Positions 37,245 to 46,994 of a stretch of DNA of 64,000 bases are shown here, one piece after another. The position numbers were made by a program, and so were the translations under genes. The notes beneath the pieces were generated by a model. The model searched no databases. It was not told the origin of the DNA and saw only the letters and a list, made by a program, of their open reading frames with translations. The stretch's first letter is position 1. Each line of letters opens with the position of its first letter. This stretch comes from Methanobacterium paludis (GTDB lineage: Archaea > Methanobacteriota > Methanobacteria > Methanobacteriales > Methanobacteriaceae). Where the stretch lies: contig NC_015574.1 of assembly GCF_000214725.1 (NCBI RefSeq), positions 1,376,001 to 1,440,000 on the forward strand, written 5' to 3'.

Positions 37245-37268
37245 TCATATGTACTGTTATACATATGA
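37245..37268 (+). promoter_or_regulatory. Palindromic operator overlapping the arsR-type start
   Basis: TCATATGTA (37245-37253) and TACATATGA (37260-37268) are perfect inverted 9-bp arms around a 6-nt spacer. The site lies between the TATA box and the start codon and covers the probable transcription start. That is where an autorepressor of the ArsR/SmtB family would bind. Confidence 0.65.
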
Positions 37269-37618
37269 AAGAAAATGATATTTGTGAAATTGAATGTATC
37301 CATGAAGAAGCAGTGAAACAAGCTAAATCTAATATGATGGATGAAAGTGTCCTCTTAGAAGTATCAGAGACTTTTAAGATATTCGGTGACCTTACAAGAC
37401 TTAAAATTTTACAAGCTTTATATCACAAAGAGTTATGTGTGTGTGATTTAGCTGCAGTGCTTGATGCGAATCAATCAACAATATCTCACCAATTACGTTT
37501 ATTAAGGAATAAAAATTTGGTTAAATTCCGAAAAGAAGGTAAAGTAGCTTATTATTCCCTTGCAGATGAACACGTAGTAAAAATAATGGAGATTGGAGTC
37601 GAACATGTCACAGAATAA
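37265..37618 (+). CDS. ArsR/SmtB-family metal-responsive repressor
   Basis: A 117-residue winged-helix repressor. The helix-turn-helix has LCVCDLAAVLDANQSTISHQLRLLRNKNLV, and the Cys-x-Cys in ELCVCDL is the alpha-3 metal site of CadC/SmtB-like sensors; an N-terminal DICEIEC pair could complete it. It releases DNA when a soft metal such as Cd, Pb or Zn binds. I start it at ATG 37265 because the upstream in-frame ATG lies inside the palindromic operator region before the likely transcription start. The end overlaps the ATPase gene. Confidence 0.92.
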   Translation: MKENDICEIECIHEEAVKQAKSNMMDESVLLEVSETFKIFGDLTRLKILQALYHKELCVCDLAAVLDANQSTISHQLRLLRNKNLVKFRKEGKVAYYSLADEHVVKIMEIGVEHVTE

Positions 37619-39551
37619 CAATAAAACCGAAGAAACCACTGTAGATACATGTAAATATTGTGATGCAAACTTATTTGAGGAAAAAGAAGAGGAAGAGAAC
37701 AAAATCAAACCAAGTTATATTATAGGAATATCAGCTATAATCTTAGCTGTTGGTTTGTATCTTAACTTCTTTGCAGGCAAAAAATTATTTGCAGAAATCC
37801 TTTTTCTTGCAGTTGCAGTAATTTCAGGATATGAAATAATACCAAATGGAATAAAAAAGCTTTTTCAAGGAAAATTTAATATAAGTTTTTTAATTACCAT
37901 TGCTGCTGCAGGGGCATTCATAATAGGTGAAGGAGCTGAAGGTGCAGCAGTAATATTTCTATTCTTTATTGCAGAGTATTTAGAAGACTATGCTGGAGAA
38001 AGAGCCAGAAGGTCAGTTGGAGCGTTAATAAAGCTCACCCCACAAAACGCAGTGGTCAAAAGAGATGGTAAAAATATTGAATTACATGCTCATGCAGTTG
38101 ATATAAATGAAATTGTGGTTGTTAAGCCTGGAGATAAAATTCCATTAGATGGAATTGTAGTTAACGGTACTTCATCAGTAAATCAAGCTGCAATAACTGG
38201 TGAAAGTATACCTGAAACGAAAAAAGAAGGAGACACAGTTTTTGCAGGTACCTTAAATGAAGAAGGTTATCTTGAAGTAAGAGTAACAAAAAAATCAAAT
38301 GAAACAGTATTATCTAAAATTATAGCGCTTGTTAAAGCATCCCAACAAAAGAAATCAAAAACTGAAGCATTTATAGACAGATTCTCCAATTATTACACTC
38401 CTGCAGTAATAGGACTTGCAATAATAGTAGCGACAGTACCACCATTTATTTTTGGCTTAAATTTTGACACATGGTTTTACAGAGCTTTAGTATTGCTTGT
38501 AGTATCTTGTCCATGTGCATTAGCCATGTCAACTCCGGTTTCCATAGTTTCAGGAATAACAGCAGGTACAAACAATGGTGTGTTAATTAAAGGCGGGGAA
38601 TACGTTGAAGCAATGCAAAAAATCAAAACAATGGTTTTTGATAAAACTGGAACACTTACAGAAGGAAAATTAGAAGTAACAGACATTATATCATTAAATA
38701 ACTATTCTGAAAAAGAAATTCTTCAGATAGCGGGTTCACTGGAATCAAAATCCAAACATCCTCTTGCTGAAGCAGTTATACAATGCATTGAAAAATCAGA
38801 TATGGACCTAAAAGAAGTAGATAATTTTGAATCTATTACTGGAAAAGGTGTTAAAGGATTAATTAATGAAAAAATGTTTTACATCGGTAAAAGAAGCCTT
38901 TTTAAAGGTAGCCCTGATTTACCAGATGACCTCATACGGAAGCATGAAAATGAAGGTAAAACTATTGTTATTATCGGTAATGATGAACATATTATTGGAT
39001 TGATAAGTTTAATGGATAAAATACGCCCACTTTCAAGAAGCACAATTCAGGAACTTAAAGAAAGCAATATTAAAACCGTAATGCTTACTGGTGATAATGA
39101 AGGCACAGCAAAAGCAGTATCATCTAAAATAGGTATTGACAATTATTATGCTGGTCTTTTACCTGAAGATAAGGTTAGAATAATTAATGAGTTACTTGAA
39201 AATGGGGAACAAGTTGCTATGGTTGGTGATGGTGTAAATGATGCTCCTGCACTTGCAGTATCCAATGTAGGTATTGCAATGGGCACTGCTGGTTCAGATG
39301 TGGCAATAGAAACCGCAGATATAGCTTTAATGCATGATGACATTTCCAAAGTTAATTATCTGATCAATTTAAGCAAAAAAACCATGTCTGTTGTTAAACA
39401 AAATGTTTCAGTATCCATTTTAGTTAAAGGGTCCTTCGCATTCTTCGCAGTGCTTGGATTTGTTTCATTATGGATGGCTGTAGCATTTGGAGATATGGGA
39501 TTAACCCTTGCAGTAATCTTAAACGCTTTAAGAATAGGGAGCGCAGATTAA
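37605..39551 (+). CDS. Heavy-metal P1B-type ATPase (Zn/Cd/Pb exporter)
   Basis: A 648-residue metal efflux pump. Motifs: TGES in the actuator domain, CPC metal-binding helix (SCPCALAMSTP), DKTGTLTEG phosphorylation site, the HP motif in SKHPLAEAV, and MVGDGVNDAPAL. The N-terminus has only a short CKYC motif plus an acidic patch instead of a full metal-binding domain. The CPC transmembrane motif and pairing with an ArsR/SmtB-type repressor suggest Zn/Cd/Pb export. ATG 37605 has GGAG 6 nt upstream and overlaps the repressor stop by 14 bp; a TTG four codons earlier is less likely. Confidence 0.93.
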   Translation: MSQNNNKTEETTVDTCKYCDANLFEEKEEEENKIKPSYIIGISAIILAVGLYLNFFAGKKLFAEILFLAVAVISGYEIIPNGIKKLFQGKFNISFLITIAAAGAFIIGEGAEGAAVIFLFFIAEYLEDYAGERARRSVGALIKLTPQNAVVKRDGKNIELHAHAVDINEIVVVKPGDKIPLDGIVVNGTSSVNQAAITGESIPETKKEGDTVFAGTLNEEGYLEVRVTKKSNETVLSKIIALVKASQQKKSKTEAFIDRFSNYYTPAVIGLAIIVATVPPFIFGLNFDTWFYRALVLLVVSCPCALAMSTPVSIVSGITAGTNNGVLIKGGEYVEAMQKIKTMVFDKTGTLTEGKLEVTDIISLNNYSEKEILQIAGSLESKSKHPLAEAVIQCIEKSDMDLKEVDNFESITGKGVKGLINEKMFYIGKRSLFKGSPDLPDDLIRKHENEGKTIVIIGNDEHIIGLISLMDKIRPLSRSTIQELKESNIKTVMLTGDNEGTAKAVSSKIGIDNYYAGLLPEDKVRIINELLENGEQVAMVGDGVNDAPALAVSNVGIAMGTAGSDVAIETADIALMHDDISKVNYLINLSKKTMSVVKQNVSVSILVKGSFAFFAVLGFVSLWMAVAFGDMGLTLAVILNALRIGSAD

Positions 39552-39848
39552 AGGTATTTTAGACTTTTCTTTATCTTTTTTTGTGGAAATTAAAATACAA
39601 TCAAAAATCTCATCATATTTTCGCACTAGTTGACCATGGGTAAAAACGCTATATTTGCGCTTCCTTTCGTGTTTTAATCCTAATTTTTGTCATGATCATT
39701 GAATTAAACATATATCTAACTTTTAAAGAATTCAAATAATTTAAATTATAAATTTGAAAAATGAAATATTTATGGAAATATTGGATTTATTTAAAAAAAA
39801 AGTTATCTTTAGAATAAACACTATAAATAAAAAAGTAATTGTAGATAA

Positions 39849-40175
39849 TCAGATTTTTTTAGGTTTTATCTTTTTAGGTTTTATGCGCCCGGTTATAGCA
39901 TCACTGATAATATTTGAGTGGCAGGGGTCAGGATAACAAGAACAAAGTAAATTTAGGTTTTTTCCTTCTTCATGCAGCTTCTTCAAGTCGTCAATTCTTT
40001 GCCACTGGGGGCTATCCACAGGAAGACCCTTTAAATATTCCTTATATTGATCATTTAGCTTCCTTTTGCAGCCTTTGGTGTATGGGTTTTCAAGTACGGA
40101 TCCTTTACCCACATACTCAACAAATTCACCTTCTTCACCTTTCCACGTATTTAAATTTCTTACCTTTATTGTCAT
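39849..40175 (-). CDS. DUF4326 domain protein
   Basis: A 108-residue protein. LENPYTKG near the middle and LLCSCYPDPCHSNII near the C-terminus match the DUF4326 pattern (a Cys/His C-x-C-x-P-x-x-C-H motif that may bind metal). The group is common in phages and mobile elements. A GTGAGGT ribosome-binding site precedes the ATG at suitable distance, supporting expression. It ends with a Lys/Pro repeat (KPKKIKPKKI), itself a 12-bp direct repeat in the DNA. Function unknown. Confidence 0.75.
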   Translation of the reverse strand: MTIKVRNLNTWKGEEGEFVEYVGKGSVLENPYTKGCKRKLNDQYKEYLKGLPVDSPQWQRIDDLKKLHEEGKNLNLLCSCYPDPCHSNIISDAITGRIKPKKIKPKKI

Positions 40176-40402
40176 GTATCGTACCTCACTCCCCTTTGAT
40201 ATTTTAACATGCTTTCTACTTTTATATCTGTCTTACATTACAGATATATTTTATTAATTATGATTGCAGTACTAACATATTTAATTAATTGTGATTGCGT
40301 ACTTACTTCACATTTATCAAATAAATTAAACGATTTGATTACAATCAAAGGATGGAAAAAAATAATGCAGTGGCAGGACACAAATAGAAAGTGGTGATAT
40401 AA

Positions 40403-40603
40403 ATGGACGTTGAATGGGTAAGTCTGGAATTAGAAGCTGGTAAGGCAATAACCATTGATAAACGTGTTGACAAAACCATAAGCCTCATAAACCTTGGAAC
40501 CAGGAAGATAACCATAACCTACAGCAGGAACTCCTACAGGGGCGAACCCTACAAAAGGGTGGTACTTATTTCTAATTTAGTGAGCTACGAGTATCCAGTT
40601 TAA
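40403..40603 (+). CDS. Small hypothetical protein
   Basis: A 66-residue protein, soluble, beta-rich in appearance (ITIDKRVDKTISLINL, KITITYSRNSY). GTGGTGAT precedes the ATG with the usual spacing. I do not recognise a family. It stands alone among accessory genes. Confidence 0.5.
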   Translation: MDVEWVSLELEAGKAITIDKRVDKTISLINLGTRKITITYSRNSYRGEPYKRVVLISNLVSYEYPV

Positions 40604-41293
40604 AACCAAAAGCATATTCTGAATTTAACTGGCAAGTTCTGATTCAACATCTTCTTTTCAGACATTTATCTAGGTCTAATAAGTTAGACTAGTATATTTT
40701 AATGAATATACTTAAGTTCAAAGTTTATACTTTCACAGCATAAATTCAACAGGTTATACTTATTCCATGGGAATCAGTTCAATAACTTATATTGTTCCAC
40801 ATTAGGATATCAATTATTTATGCAGAATTCTCAAAAAATAAGAAACCCAAGGATAAAAAAATGATTTTCATACCCAAAAACTAAATCTTTTGAAATTAGG
40901 AAGAATAGACCATTCCATATACACCAAACATTTGAAATACACATGGTTTTCAGGAATTCCATGGACGTTATTATCTAAACATTCATATTAAAAATAGATT
41001 CGAAGTTATTATAGTTAGTTCGCTCCAGAACTGTTTGTTTTCCATGCTTTTATATTTAAATTTCGTGATTATTAAATTAGTTTTAAAATTTACCATTAAG
41101 TCTTTTTTCTAATACTGTTTGGAAATATAATAAATGGTTAGATAAATATTTAGATTATTAAATAAAGAAAATTTTAGGGAATTTCTTTGAATCTAAACTG
41201 GGAGCAAAGAGTTTCTTTTGTATATAAAGAAAAGAAAAATAAGACAGGCAGCTAAATCCTATAAAAAGATCATTAAATAACAGAGGGTTTAAC
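40604..41293. other. Intergenic region with possible gene debris
   Basis: About 690 bp. On the minus strand, 41045-40869 reads as a protein-like stretch with one apparent frameshift (MENKQFWSELTII... continuing as ECLDNNVHGIPENH...). It may be a decayed small gene, but no family can be named. The rest is AT-rich without structure. Confidence 0.3.
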
Positions 41294-41698
41294 ATGTTTG
41301 AACGAAAATGCAGTAAATGTGGAAAAGAAACAAATTTTATAACTTATAGTACTAAGCGTTGTGGAAATTGTTTAATTAAGTACAGCCCAACAACAAGAAA
41401 ACGTTATGAACTATTTAAAGAGATTTTACCTTCAAATTCTGATAAGGGGTTAATAGTCAAAGATATTAGAAAAATATTTAATGAAACGGAATCCTGTATA
41501 AATACAGCTTTAAATAATCTTTGGAGGGCAGGATTAGTACACAGGAAAATAAATGAAGATTATGTAGGTCCCGGAAGAGAGTATAAATATTTTATACCGT
41601 TGGATAAATGCAATAATGACTGTGAATGGTTTTTTAATAATTGGGACTGCCCGGAATGTAATCCAAAAAAACTCATTAATTCAAACTCATTAAATTAA
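41294..41698 (+). CDS. Zinc-ribbon and winged-helix-like protein
   Basis: A 134-residue protein. The N-terminal part has a zinc ribbon (CSKC, then CGNC, ~6-30), the middle has a winged-helix-like segment (VKDIRKIFNETESCINTALNNLWRAGLVHRKI, ~53-88), and the C-terminus has a Cys cluster (CNNDC ... CPEC). This suggests a small DNA-binding regulator. It stands alone in the accessory region; a 6-bp stem at 41743-41770 beyond its stop may end the transcript. Confidence 0.7.
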   Translation: MFERKCSKCGKETNFITYSTKRCGNCLIKYSPTTRKRYELFKEILPSNSDKGLIVKDIRKIFNETESCINTALNNLWRAGLVHRKINEDYVGPGREYKYFIPLDKCNNDCEWFFNNWDCPECNPKKLINSNSLN

Positions 41699-42011
41699 CT
41701 ATTTATAAAAAAAATCTTTCTTGAAAACTAATAAATTTCAAAACTTCGTTATAGTCTTGTATGGCGAAGTAAAAATTTTTTGAATTGCAAATCATTTTCA
41801 TTTATAAAACCAGTAAAAAAGCATGTATTTCAAACGCCAGATATACATCTAATCAACTATTTTGACCCAACTTCCAGGTATTTAAAAAAAAGTATGTTAA
41901 TCTTATTAAAAATCCTTATTCTTGAAAAATAACATAATGACTCTAAAGTACATAATATTAACTAACCCCCATTTACCTTGGGTAAAATTATAAACAAATA
42001 TAATAATTTTA
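41699..42011. other. Intergenic region between convergent genes
   Basis: About 310 bp. A hairpin (ACTTCG/CGAAGT, 41743-41770) followed by an A/T run is near the left end. No open frame. Confidence 0.35.
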
Positions 42012-42674
42012 TTAGTTTAGATACTCTTTGATTTTTATCCAGTCCTGCTTTTGTAGTTCCCATTTTCGGTTTATACATCCTAGAGGGCTGCAGTGATACA
42101 TTGCAAAAAGAATTCTGTCATTGGAAAGTTTAATGGGATTTTTTTTAATTAATTTACTCATTTTGTCTTTGTTAAGTCCATAAATGTCAGCAACAGAATC
42201 ATAAGCAGGTTTTCCAAGGGTTATGATGATTTTAGGGTCTACAATCTCCAGTGTTGGTTTTAAAAATTCTTTTGAATGTTCTTTAACCCATTTATTTTTA
42301 ATTTGTTGCGCTCTTATTGCCATTTTTAAGTCCTAAAACGACGTTTGTGAACAGGACGCATCCTTATTCGGGGTATTCAGAAGACCCACATCTATCCCCA
42401 ATAAACCGAATACTTCTTTCATGCGAGAATTGGTTATGCCATAATCGTCGTGATCTCCTTTATTATCCAGATAATATTTTTCACTACCCCAGTCCTGTCC
42501 AATAAGCATAATTTCAGCATTGAGGTTTCCCTGCCACTTAGACCAAGGCCCAATATGGTCTTCTTTATCATAGATGCCTGATTCAATTTCTGATGGATTT
42601 TTAAGCCCTTCTGGAAACTTAAATTTCTTTCTTTTGTCTACAAGATCCGTGTAAAGTTCTTCTTTAGTTTTCAT
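42012..42674 (-). pseudogene. Uracil-DNA-glycosylase-like gene with two compensating frameshifts
   Basis: Two open frames (42674-42333 and 42323-42012) are in the same register but separated by a TAG and a short stretch where the next frame reads LFTNVVLGLKNGN, a conserved UDG-like motif. An indel in the region ~42350-42360 and a compensating one near 42315-42320 would restore one protein of about 220 residues. Recognisable motifs are LIGQDWGSEKYY (motif 1-like), PKIIITLGKPAYDSV, and the His motif HCSPLGCIN. It would remove uracil from DNA. Either a broken gene or a sequencing error. The GTGAT ribosome-binding site at the start is intact. Confidence 0.7.
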
Positions 42675-42740
42675 TTAATCACTGCGAAATTTATGGAAGT
42701 TTCTGTCCTCAACAGATCGCATTAAATCAACATGGTTAAA

Positions 42741-43541
42741 TTAGTCTTTTTCCGTTAGTATTTTGAGGGATGTGAATATTAGTAGTGCACCTAGTATGAT
42801 TTTCAGTAGTTCTGAAGGGGCATATATGACTAAGAATGCTCCAATTGAGGCACCTATTATGGATCCTATACCCATTGGTAAGACTAGAGCTTTGAGTTCT
42901 GATTTTTCAGTGTACATTTTGTTGTTTTTGTGTCTTGTGATTCCAACCATCATTGTGGGTAAGCTAATGATCAGGCTTAGTGTTCCTGCTAGTTTTATGT
43001 CTATTCCAAATATTAAGATTAATATGGGTATTATAACTTCTCCTCCAGCAACTCCTAAGAGGCTGCTAATAATCCCAATTAGTAATCCACATAATATGGC
43101 TACAATTAGTTCTATATAGATACTGCCAAATGTTACTCCCATTGATCCAAAGGTGAGGAAGCTTTCACTGATAAGAAGCAATCCCATAACCATAAGTAGG
43201 GTTAATAATACCTTTTTAAACAAAACGTCAGATATTTTATTGAATAGCCCTATTCCAAAGTAAGCACCTATAGTAGAGCCTACAATTATTCCAATCATTA
43301 AAAGTACTTGAGGATAGATAAGAGAGATATCAAAATTATTCATTCTAAAATAAATGGCAGATACAACTGTGATTAAACTTATTAACATATTTAGTGCCAC
43401 TGCTTTTTTAGCAGTTTTGTTAAAAGTTTTTAATAAGAAAGGCAGCCTAAATTCAGCCCCTCCTAAACCTATTAAACCTCCTAAACAACCAATAGGAGCT
43501 CCTATAATAAATGACAAGAATGATGTTTTTTTATTATTCAT
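42741..43541 (-). CDS. TauE/SafE-family membrane permease
   Basis: A 266-residue integral membrane protein with about eight helices. The N-terminal GAPIGCLGGLIGLGGAEFRLPFLL and the internal repeat GLLIGIISSLLGVAGGEVIIPILI are the duplicated signature of the TauE/SafE (sulfite/sulfonate exporter) family. The transported anion cannot be told from sequence. GAGGT lies 12 nt before the ATG. No sulfur-metabolism gene is adjacent. Confidence 0.88.
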   Translation of the reverse strand: MNNKKTSFLSFIIGAPIGCLGGLIGLGGAEFRLPFLLKTFNKTAKKAVALNMLISLITVVSAIYFRMNNFDISLIYPQVLLMIGIIVGSTIGAYFGIGLFNKISDVLFKKVLLTLLMVMGLLLISESFLTFGSMGVTFGSIYIELIVAILCGLLIGIISSLLGVAGGEVIIPILILIFGIDIKLAGTLSLIISLPTMMVGITRHKNNKMYTEKSELKALVLPMGIGSIIGASIGAFLVIYAPSELLKIILGALLIFTSLKILTEKD

Positions 43542-43787
43542 GTTCTTTGTAAACCTCTATACCTAAAACCTAAATGAATGATTTAGGTTAATGATTATTT
43601 GGTTTAAGTTCTGGTTTAAGTTCAAGGTTGAAATGAATTTTTGATAGTTAACACACATTTACAAAGTTAAAAATTTCATAAATCCACCATGGATTTATCT
43701 AAAAAGAGTCTTAAACTAAAAAATTATGGATAATTAACAAGCTGATTAAAAAAAAGCTGGTAAAGATAATTCATTCCTCAATAAACT

Positions 43788-44135
43788 TCATTTGCTTTCT
43801 TTTACGGGAATCTTCCAAAGATAACCAACCTTACTTCCTCTTTCCTGTTTATTTTTTCCCTTCTTTTTTTTGACCTGAGCCTCACTACCTTCCCAGGTTC
43901 CTAATGTCTCGTCCAAGTATTTGGCTATTTTTTCACTGTAAATCTTCGTTCCAATAGTGTAAGTATCAACTTCATTGTGAATGTAGCCAATTCCCTCACC
44001 CTCTCTTTCCATTAACTGGGTTATTTCCATCAATTTTTTATAAAATTTTTCAGAAACCATTTTTACGTCTTCTCCCCTTATATTTTTACCAATAAGCCCT
44101 TGTTTATCTACTCTAAAGACGTATTTCATTTTCAA
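43788..44135 (-). CDS. Hypothetical protein with basic C-terminus
   Basis: A 115-residue soluble protein. No family recognised. It has an N-terminal basic beta-like stretch, a helical middle (FYKKLMEITQLMEREG), and a Lys-rich loop (KKKKGKNKQERGSK) near the C-terminus that could contact nucleic acid. The start has no strong ribosome-binding site; a second in-frame ATG lies two codons on. Confidence 0.5.
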   Translation of the reverse strand: MKMKYVFRVDKQGLIGKNIRGEDVKMVSEKFYKKLMEITQLMEREGEGIGYIHNEVDTYTIGTKIYSEKIAKYLDETLGTWEGSEAQVKKKKGKNKQERGSKVGYLWKIPVKESK

Positions 44136-44291
44136 ATACGAACAATATCCTATTTATTTATTATATCTGTTTAAAAGGGTATTTTAAATTTTAGGAAAAA
44201 TAACAACTTCATATTTTTTAGGCTTTTGAATTACATATGTTCATTAGATGCAGATGATAATGATTTTATAGATAAATGAGGGGTATTTTGT

Positions 44292-45161
44292 ATGAGTAAC
44301 CGGAATAAATTGTACACAAAGAGCTCTGTAACATCTTATGACGGCACCATTATTGGTTATCGGCAAATGGGTAGTGGCCCGGGTCTTATTATCATGCACG
44401 GAGGTATAAGTTCATCTCAATACTTTATGAAGCTTGCCATGGTACTTTCCGATGATTTTACGGTATATATTCCAGACCGTCGTGGCCGTGGTTTGAGTGG
44501 ACCGTTTGGCGATAACTACAGCTTACAAAGGAAAGTTGAAGATTTGGATGCTCTCCTAAAAAAAACAGATGCACACTATCTCTTCGGTGCCTCATCAGGT
44601 GCTCTTATCATATTGCAATCAACACTTACTTTGCCAGATATCCATGAAATTGCCCTCTATGAACCGCTCCTTTACGTTAACAAGTCAAAGATGAATAAAT
44701 TTAACGCCACTGTACAGCGTTATGACAAGAAGATATCTGAGGGCAAATGGATTGCAGCAATGGTAGACATAACAAAAGCTAACGAAAACCCACCTTCAGT
44801 GTTTTATAAACTACCAGATTTTTTAATGGCAATAATTTTCACTCTCATATTGTGGATAGATGCCATGAGAGTCAAAGGTGATGATGTAACCATCAAAGAT
44901 CTTATGCCCACACTGAAATTCGGCGTACAACTGGTCAACGAGACAAAGGGAAAACTTGAAAATTTCAAAGATGTACCTGCAGAAGTGTTACTACTCAACG
45001 GCAGCAAGAGCTCAACGTTATTGAAAGATAGCCTCGATGCTTTGAACAAAGTATTGCCACACGTTAATCGTGTTGAACTTCAAGGACTTGACCATGACTC
45101 AGCACAAAACTATGGCAAGCCAGAACGCGTCGCACACGAATTAAAACGTTTTTTCCAGTGA
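44292..45161 (+). CDS. Alpha/beta hydrolase
   Basis: A 289-residue alpha/beta hydrolase fold. The oxyanion segment IIMHGGISSS (~33-42), the nucleophile elbow GASSG with Ser101 (~99-103), and a C-terminal His in LQGLDHDSAQN (about 268) are visible. Asp/Glu of the triad is expected around 230-240. The substrate is unknown. GAGGGG precedes the ATG. Codon use here looks richer in C and G than in the flanking genes (for example CGTCGTGGCCGT), a hint that it was acquired. Confidence 0.85.
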   Translation: MSNRNKLYTKSSVTSYDGTIIGYRQMGSGPGLIIMHGGISSSQYFMKLAMVLSDDFTVYIPDRRGRGLSGPFGDNYSLQRKVEDLDALLKKTDAHYLFGASSGALIILQSTLTLPDIHEIALYEPLLYVNKSKMNKFNATVQRYDKKISEGKWIAAMVDITKANENPPSVFYKLPDFLMAIIFTLILWIDAMRVKGDDVTIKDLMPTLKFGVQLVNETKGKLENFKDVPAEVLLLNGSKSSTLLKDSLDALNKVLPHVNRVELQGLDHDSAQNYGKPERVAHELKRFFQ

Positions 45162-45412
45162 ATGATTGTATTCCCTTTAAAGCACTATGATGCTGAAATT
45201 TATGGTGCTGAAATAGCCATAAAGATTGGAATAGTCCTGATGGTGCTGGAATAGCCCTAAAAGTGTCATGATAAAAAAAATGTAATTACAAATTCTAATT
45301 TTTTTTGTATAAATCAAAATGTATATGGACAAACCATTTCACCAGGAATAGATATTTATAAATGGATAAAAGGATAATCTAAAGCCACACAACGTATAAA
45401 GGTTTATTTAAA

Positions 45413-45874
45413 ATGAGATCATCATCAAAAAAAAGGTTGGCAACTGCAGTAATTCTCATCATTCTACTTGCAGGACTCTGCCTTTACTATCAAGAAAATT
45501 ACCAGAAACATACCAACTATCCAGATACCACAATGATACTGGCACACTACCCCCTCGGAGAATATGTATCAGTCTCTGGAGAGGTTAAATCTGTATACCC
45601 CTGCGGTTTTGAGCTGGAAGACACAGGAATGAACCAGAAGGTAAATTACAGTGTTGAATCATCCACCTCTGTATCTGTCGGAGATAATGTAGGTGTAATG
45701 GGAGTTTTAGAACCTTCATATCATGTTAAGGAGTATAAAATAATTGTAATTTCCAATTGGAGCTACCAATTCATGCTCATACGTTCATTTCTGGCAATCC
45801 TATTTTTAGCCTGGCTTTTCAACCGTTACTGGTATTTTAACCCCAAGAAAATGGAATTCAGGAGGCGGAAATAA
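45413..45874 (+). CDS. Membrane protein with OB-fold-like external domain
   Basis: A 153-residue protein with an N-terminal hydrophobic segment (~9-26) and a C-terminal one (~122-138). Between them is a beta-rich domain (SVSGEVKSVYPCGFELEDTG...VGDNVGVMGVLEPSYHVKEYKIIVIS) that resembles a short OB fold. The next gene begins at its stop, so the two form an operon. No named family. Confidence 0.65.
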   Translation: MRSSSKKRLATAVILIILLAGLCLYYQENYQKHTNYPDTTMILAHYPLGEYVSVSGEVKSVYPCGFELEDTGMNQKVNYSVESSTSVSVGDNVGVMGVLEPSYHVKEYKIIVISNWSYQFMLIRSFLAILFLAWLFNRYWYFNPKKMEFRRRK

Positions 45875-46347
45875 TGCCAGACTGGGTAACCCACATCGCT
45901 GCAGCATGGATAATCTGCAGACTTTTACGCTTTAAATATACGAGCTTCGGACCTGAAAACACCGTGCTGGTAATGATAGGAGCTCTGGTACCGGACATTG
46001 TGAAATTTGCCATGCTGTTTCAGGCAATGGGCTGGAACATCTGGAACTTCATAGAACCCATACACCTACCTGTAGGATCCTTCACAATTGCAGGTCTGCT
46101 ATCCCTGCTCTTTCACAACAAAAAAACTGCATTTCTCATGTTAAGCTTCGGAGTGGTCACCCATTACATCCTGGATTTAACCCTGGAAAATGTCAACAAC
46201 GGCATCTACCTATTTTACCCATTCAACTGGGGTTCATGGCAGTTGGGCTTAACCACAAGTGCTGATTACAACGTTACAGCTGTTGTTTTGGCCCTGGCCC
46301 TTGGAGTTTATTTGGTGGGAAGATACACTGACAAAAACCGGACCTAA
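45874..46347 (+). CDS. YdjM-like membrane protein (metal-dependent hydrolase family)
   Basis: A 157-residue multi-pass membrane protein. MPDWVTHIAAAWI, GALVPDIVKFAML and FGVVTHYILDLTLE carry the His/Asp pattern (TH, PD, HxxxD) of the YdjM/LexA-binding membrane hydrolase family. It starts at the end of the preceding OB-like gene, with GGAGGCGG just before the ATG. The substrate is unknown; the pair could act together at the membrane. Confidence 0.72.
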   Translation: MPDWVTHIAAAWIICRLLRFKYTSFGPENTVLVMIGALVPDIVKFAMLFQAMGWNIWNFIEPIHLPVGSFTIAGLLSLLFHNKKTAFLMLSFGVVTHYILDLTLENVNNGIYLFYPFNWGSWQLGLTTSADYNVTAVVLALALGVYLVGRYTDKNRT

Positions 46348-46489
46348 CTATAATTAAGTACCAAAAGTTTTACACCATTATTCAAATAAACCTGAAAAAA
46401 GCAGTTTAATCAGACTAAAAAAACAGTTTAATTGGACTTAGTATCTCAACAACTTTAATAAGTTATTTCCTTAAGTATAATTGGATTTA
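46347..46489. repeat. ~145-bp direct repeat, left copy
   Basis: Matches 47071-47212 with few differences (shared landmarks: CCAAAAGTTTTACAC, AAACCTGAAAAAAGCAGT, GTTATTTCCTTAAGTAT). The two copies flank the SRPBCC gene. Confidence 0.8.
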
Positions 46490-46556
46490 CTAACATTACC
46501 CAATTTACTCAAAGATCCAATACAATATTTTTAATTATTAAGAATATAATACTACT

Positions 46557-46994
46557 ATGAAAGAAATTTATAGTGAAATTCAGATAAATGCTTCAGCAAG
46601 TGTTGTATGGGGTATACTTACAGATTTTGATAAGTTTGGAGAATGGAACCCATTCATTAAGGAAATTTCAGGAACCCTAAAAGAAGGATCTGAACTTAGA
46701 ATATTCATTGAACCTCCAAATTCAAAGGGTATGGAATTCAAACCAACTTTAAAGAAAGTTGAAATGGAAAAAAAAATTAAATGGCTTGGAAAAGTATGGA
46801 TTCCAAAATTGATCGATGGAGAACATAGTTGGATTATTAATCAAATTGATGATAACACCGTTTTATTCATCCAAAAAGAAAGATTTACCGGAATATTCGT
46901 CCCATTTTTCTCTAAACTATTAAAAAATACTAAATCTGGATTTGAAATGATGAATCAAAATTTAAAACAAAGAGCAGAAAAAATGATGGGATAA
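46557..46994 (+). CDS. SRPBCC/START-like ligand-binding protein
   Basis: A 145-residue helix-grip-fold protein. VWGILTDFDKFGEWNPFIKEISG (~19-41) is the standard SRPBCC opening, followed by the beta strands and a long C-terminal helix (GFEMMNQNLKQRAEKMMG). Family members bind lipids or other hydrophobic ligands or act as cyclases; the ligand here is unknown. No ribosome-binding site is evident, so the mRNA is probably leaderless. It is bracketed by a ~145-bp direct repeat, which suggests it arrived by duplication or recombination. Confidence 0.8.
   Translation: MKEIYSEIQINASASVVWGILTDFDKFGEWNPFIKEISGTLKEGSELRIFIEPPNSKGMEFKPTLKKVEMEKKIKWLGKVWIPKLIDGEHSWIINQIDDNTVLFIQKERFTGIFVPFFSKLLKNTKSGFEMMNQNLKQRAEKMMG

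Noticed and set aside
39754..39936. 60-codon plus-strand frame before DUF4326
   Set aside because: Overlaps the end of the DUF4326 gene on the opposite strand and lacks a ribosome-binding site.
42323..42350. TAG read as pyrrolysine in the UDG-like gene
   Set aside because: The conserved motif lies in a different frame there, so a frameshift pair explains the break better; no pyl genes seen.
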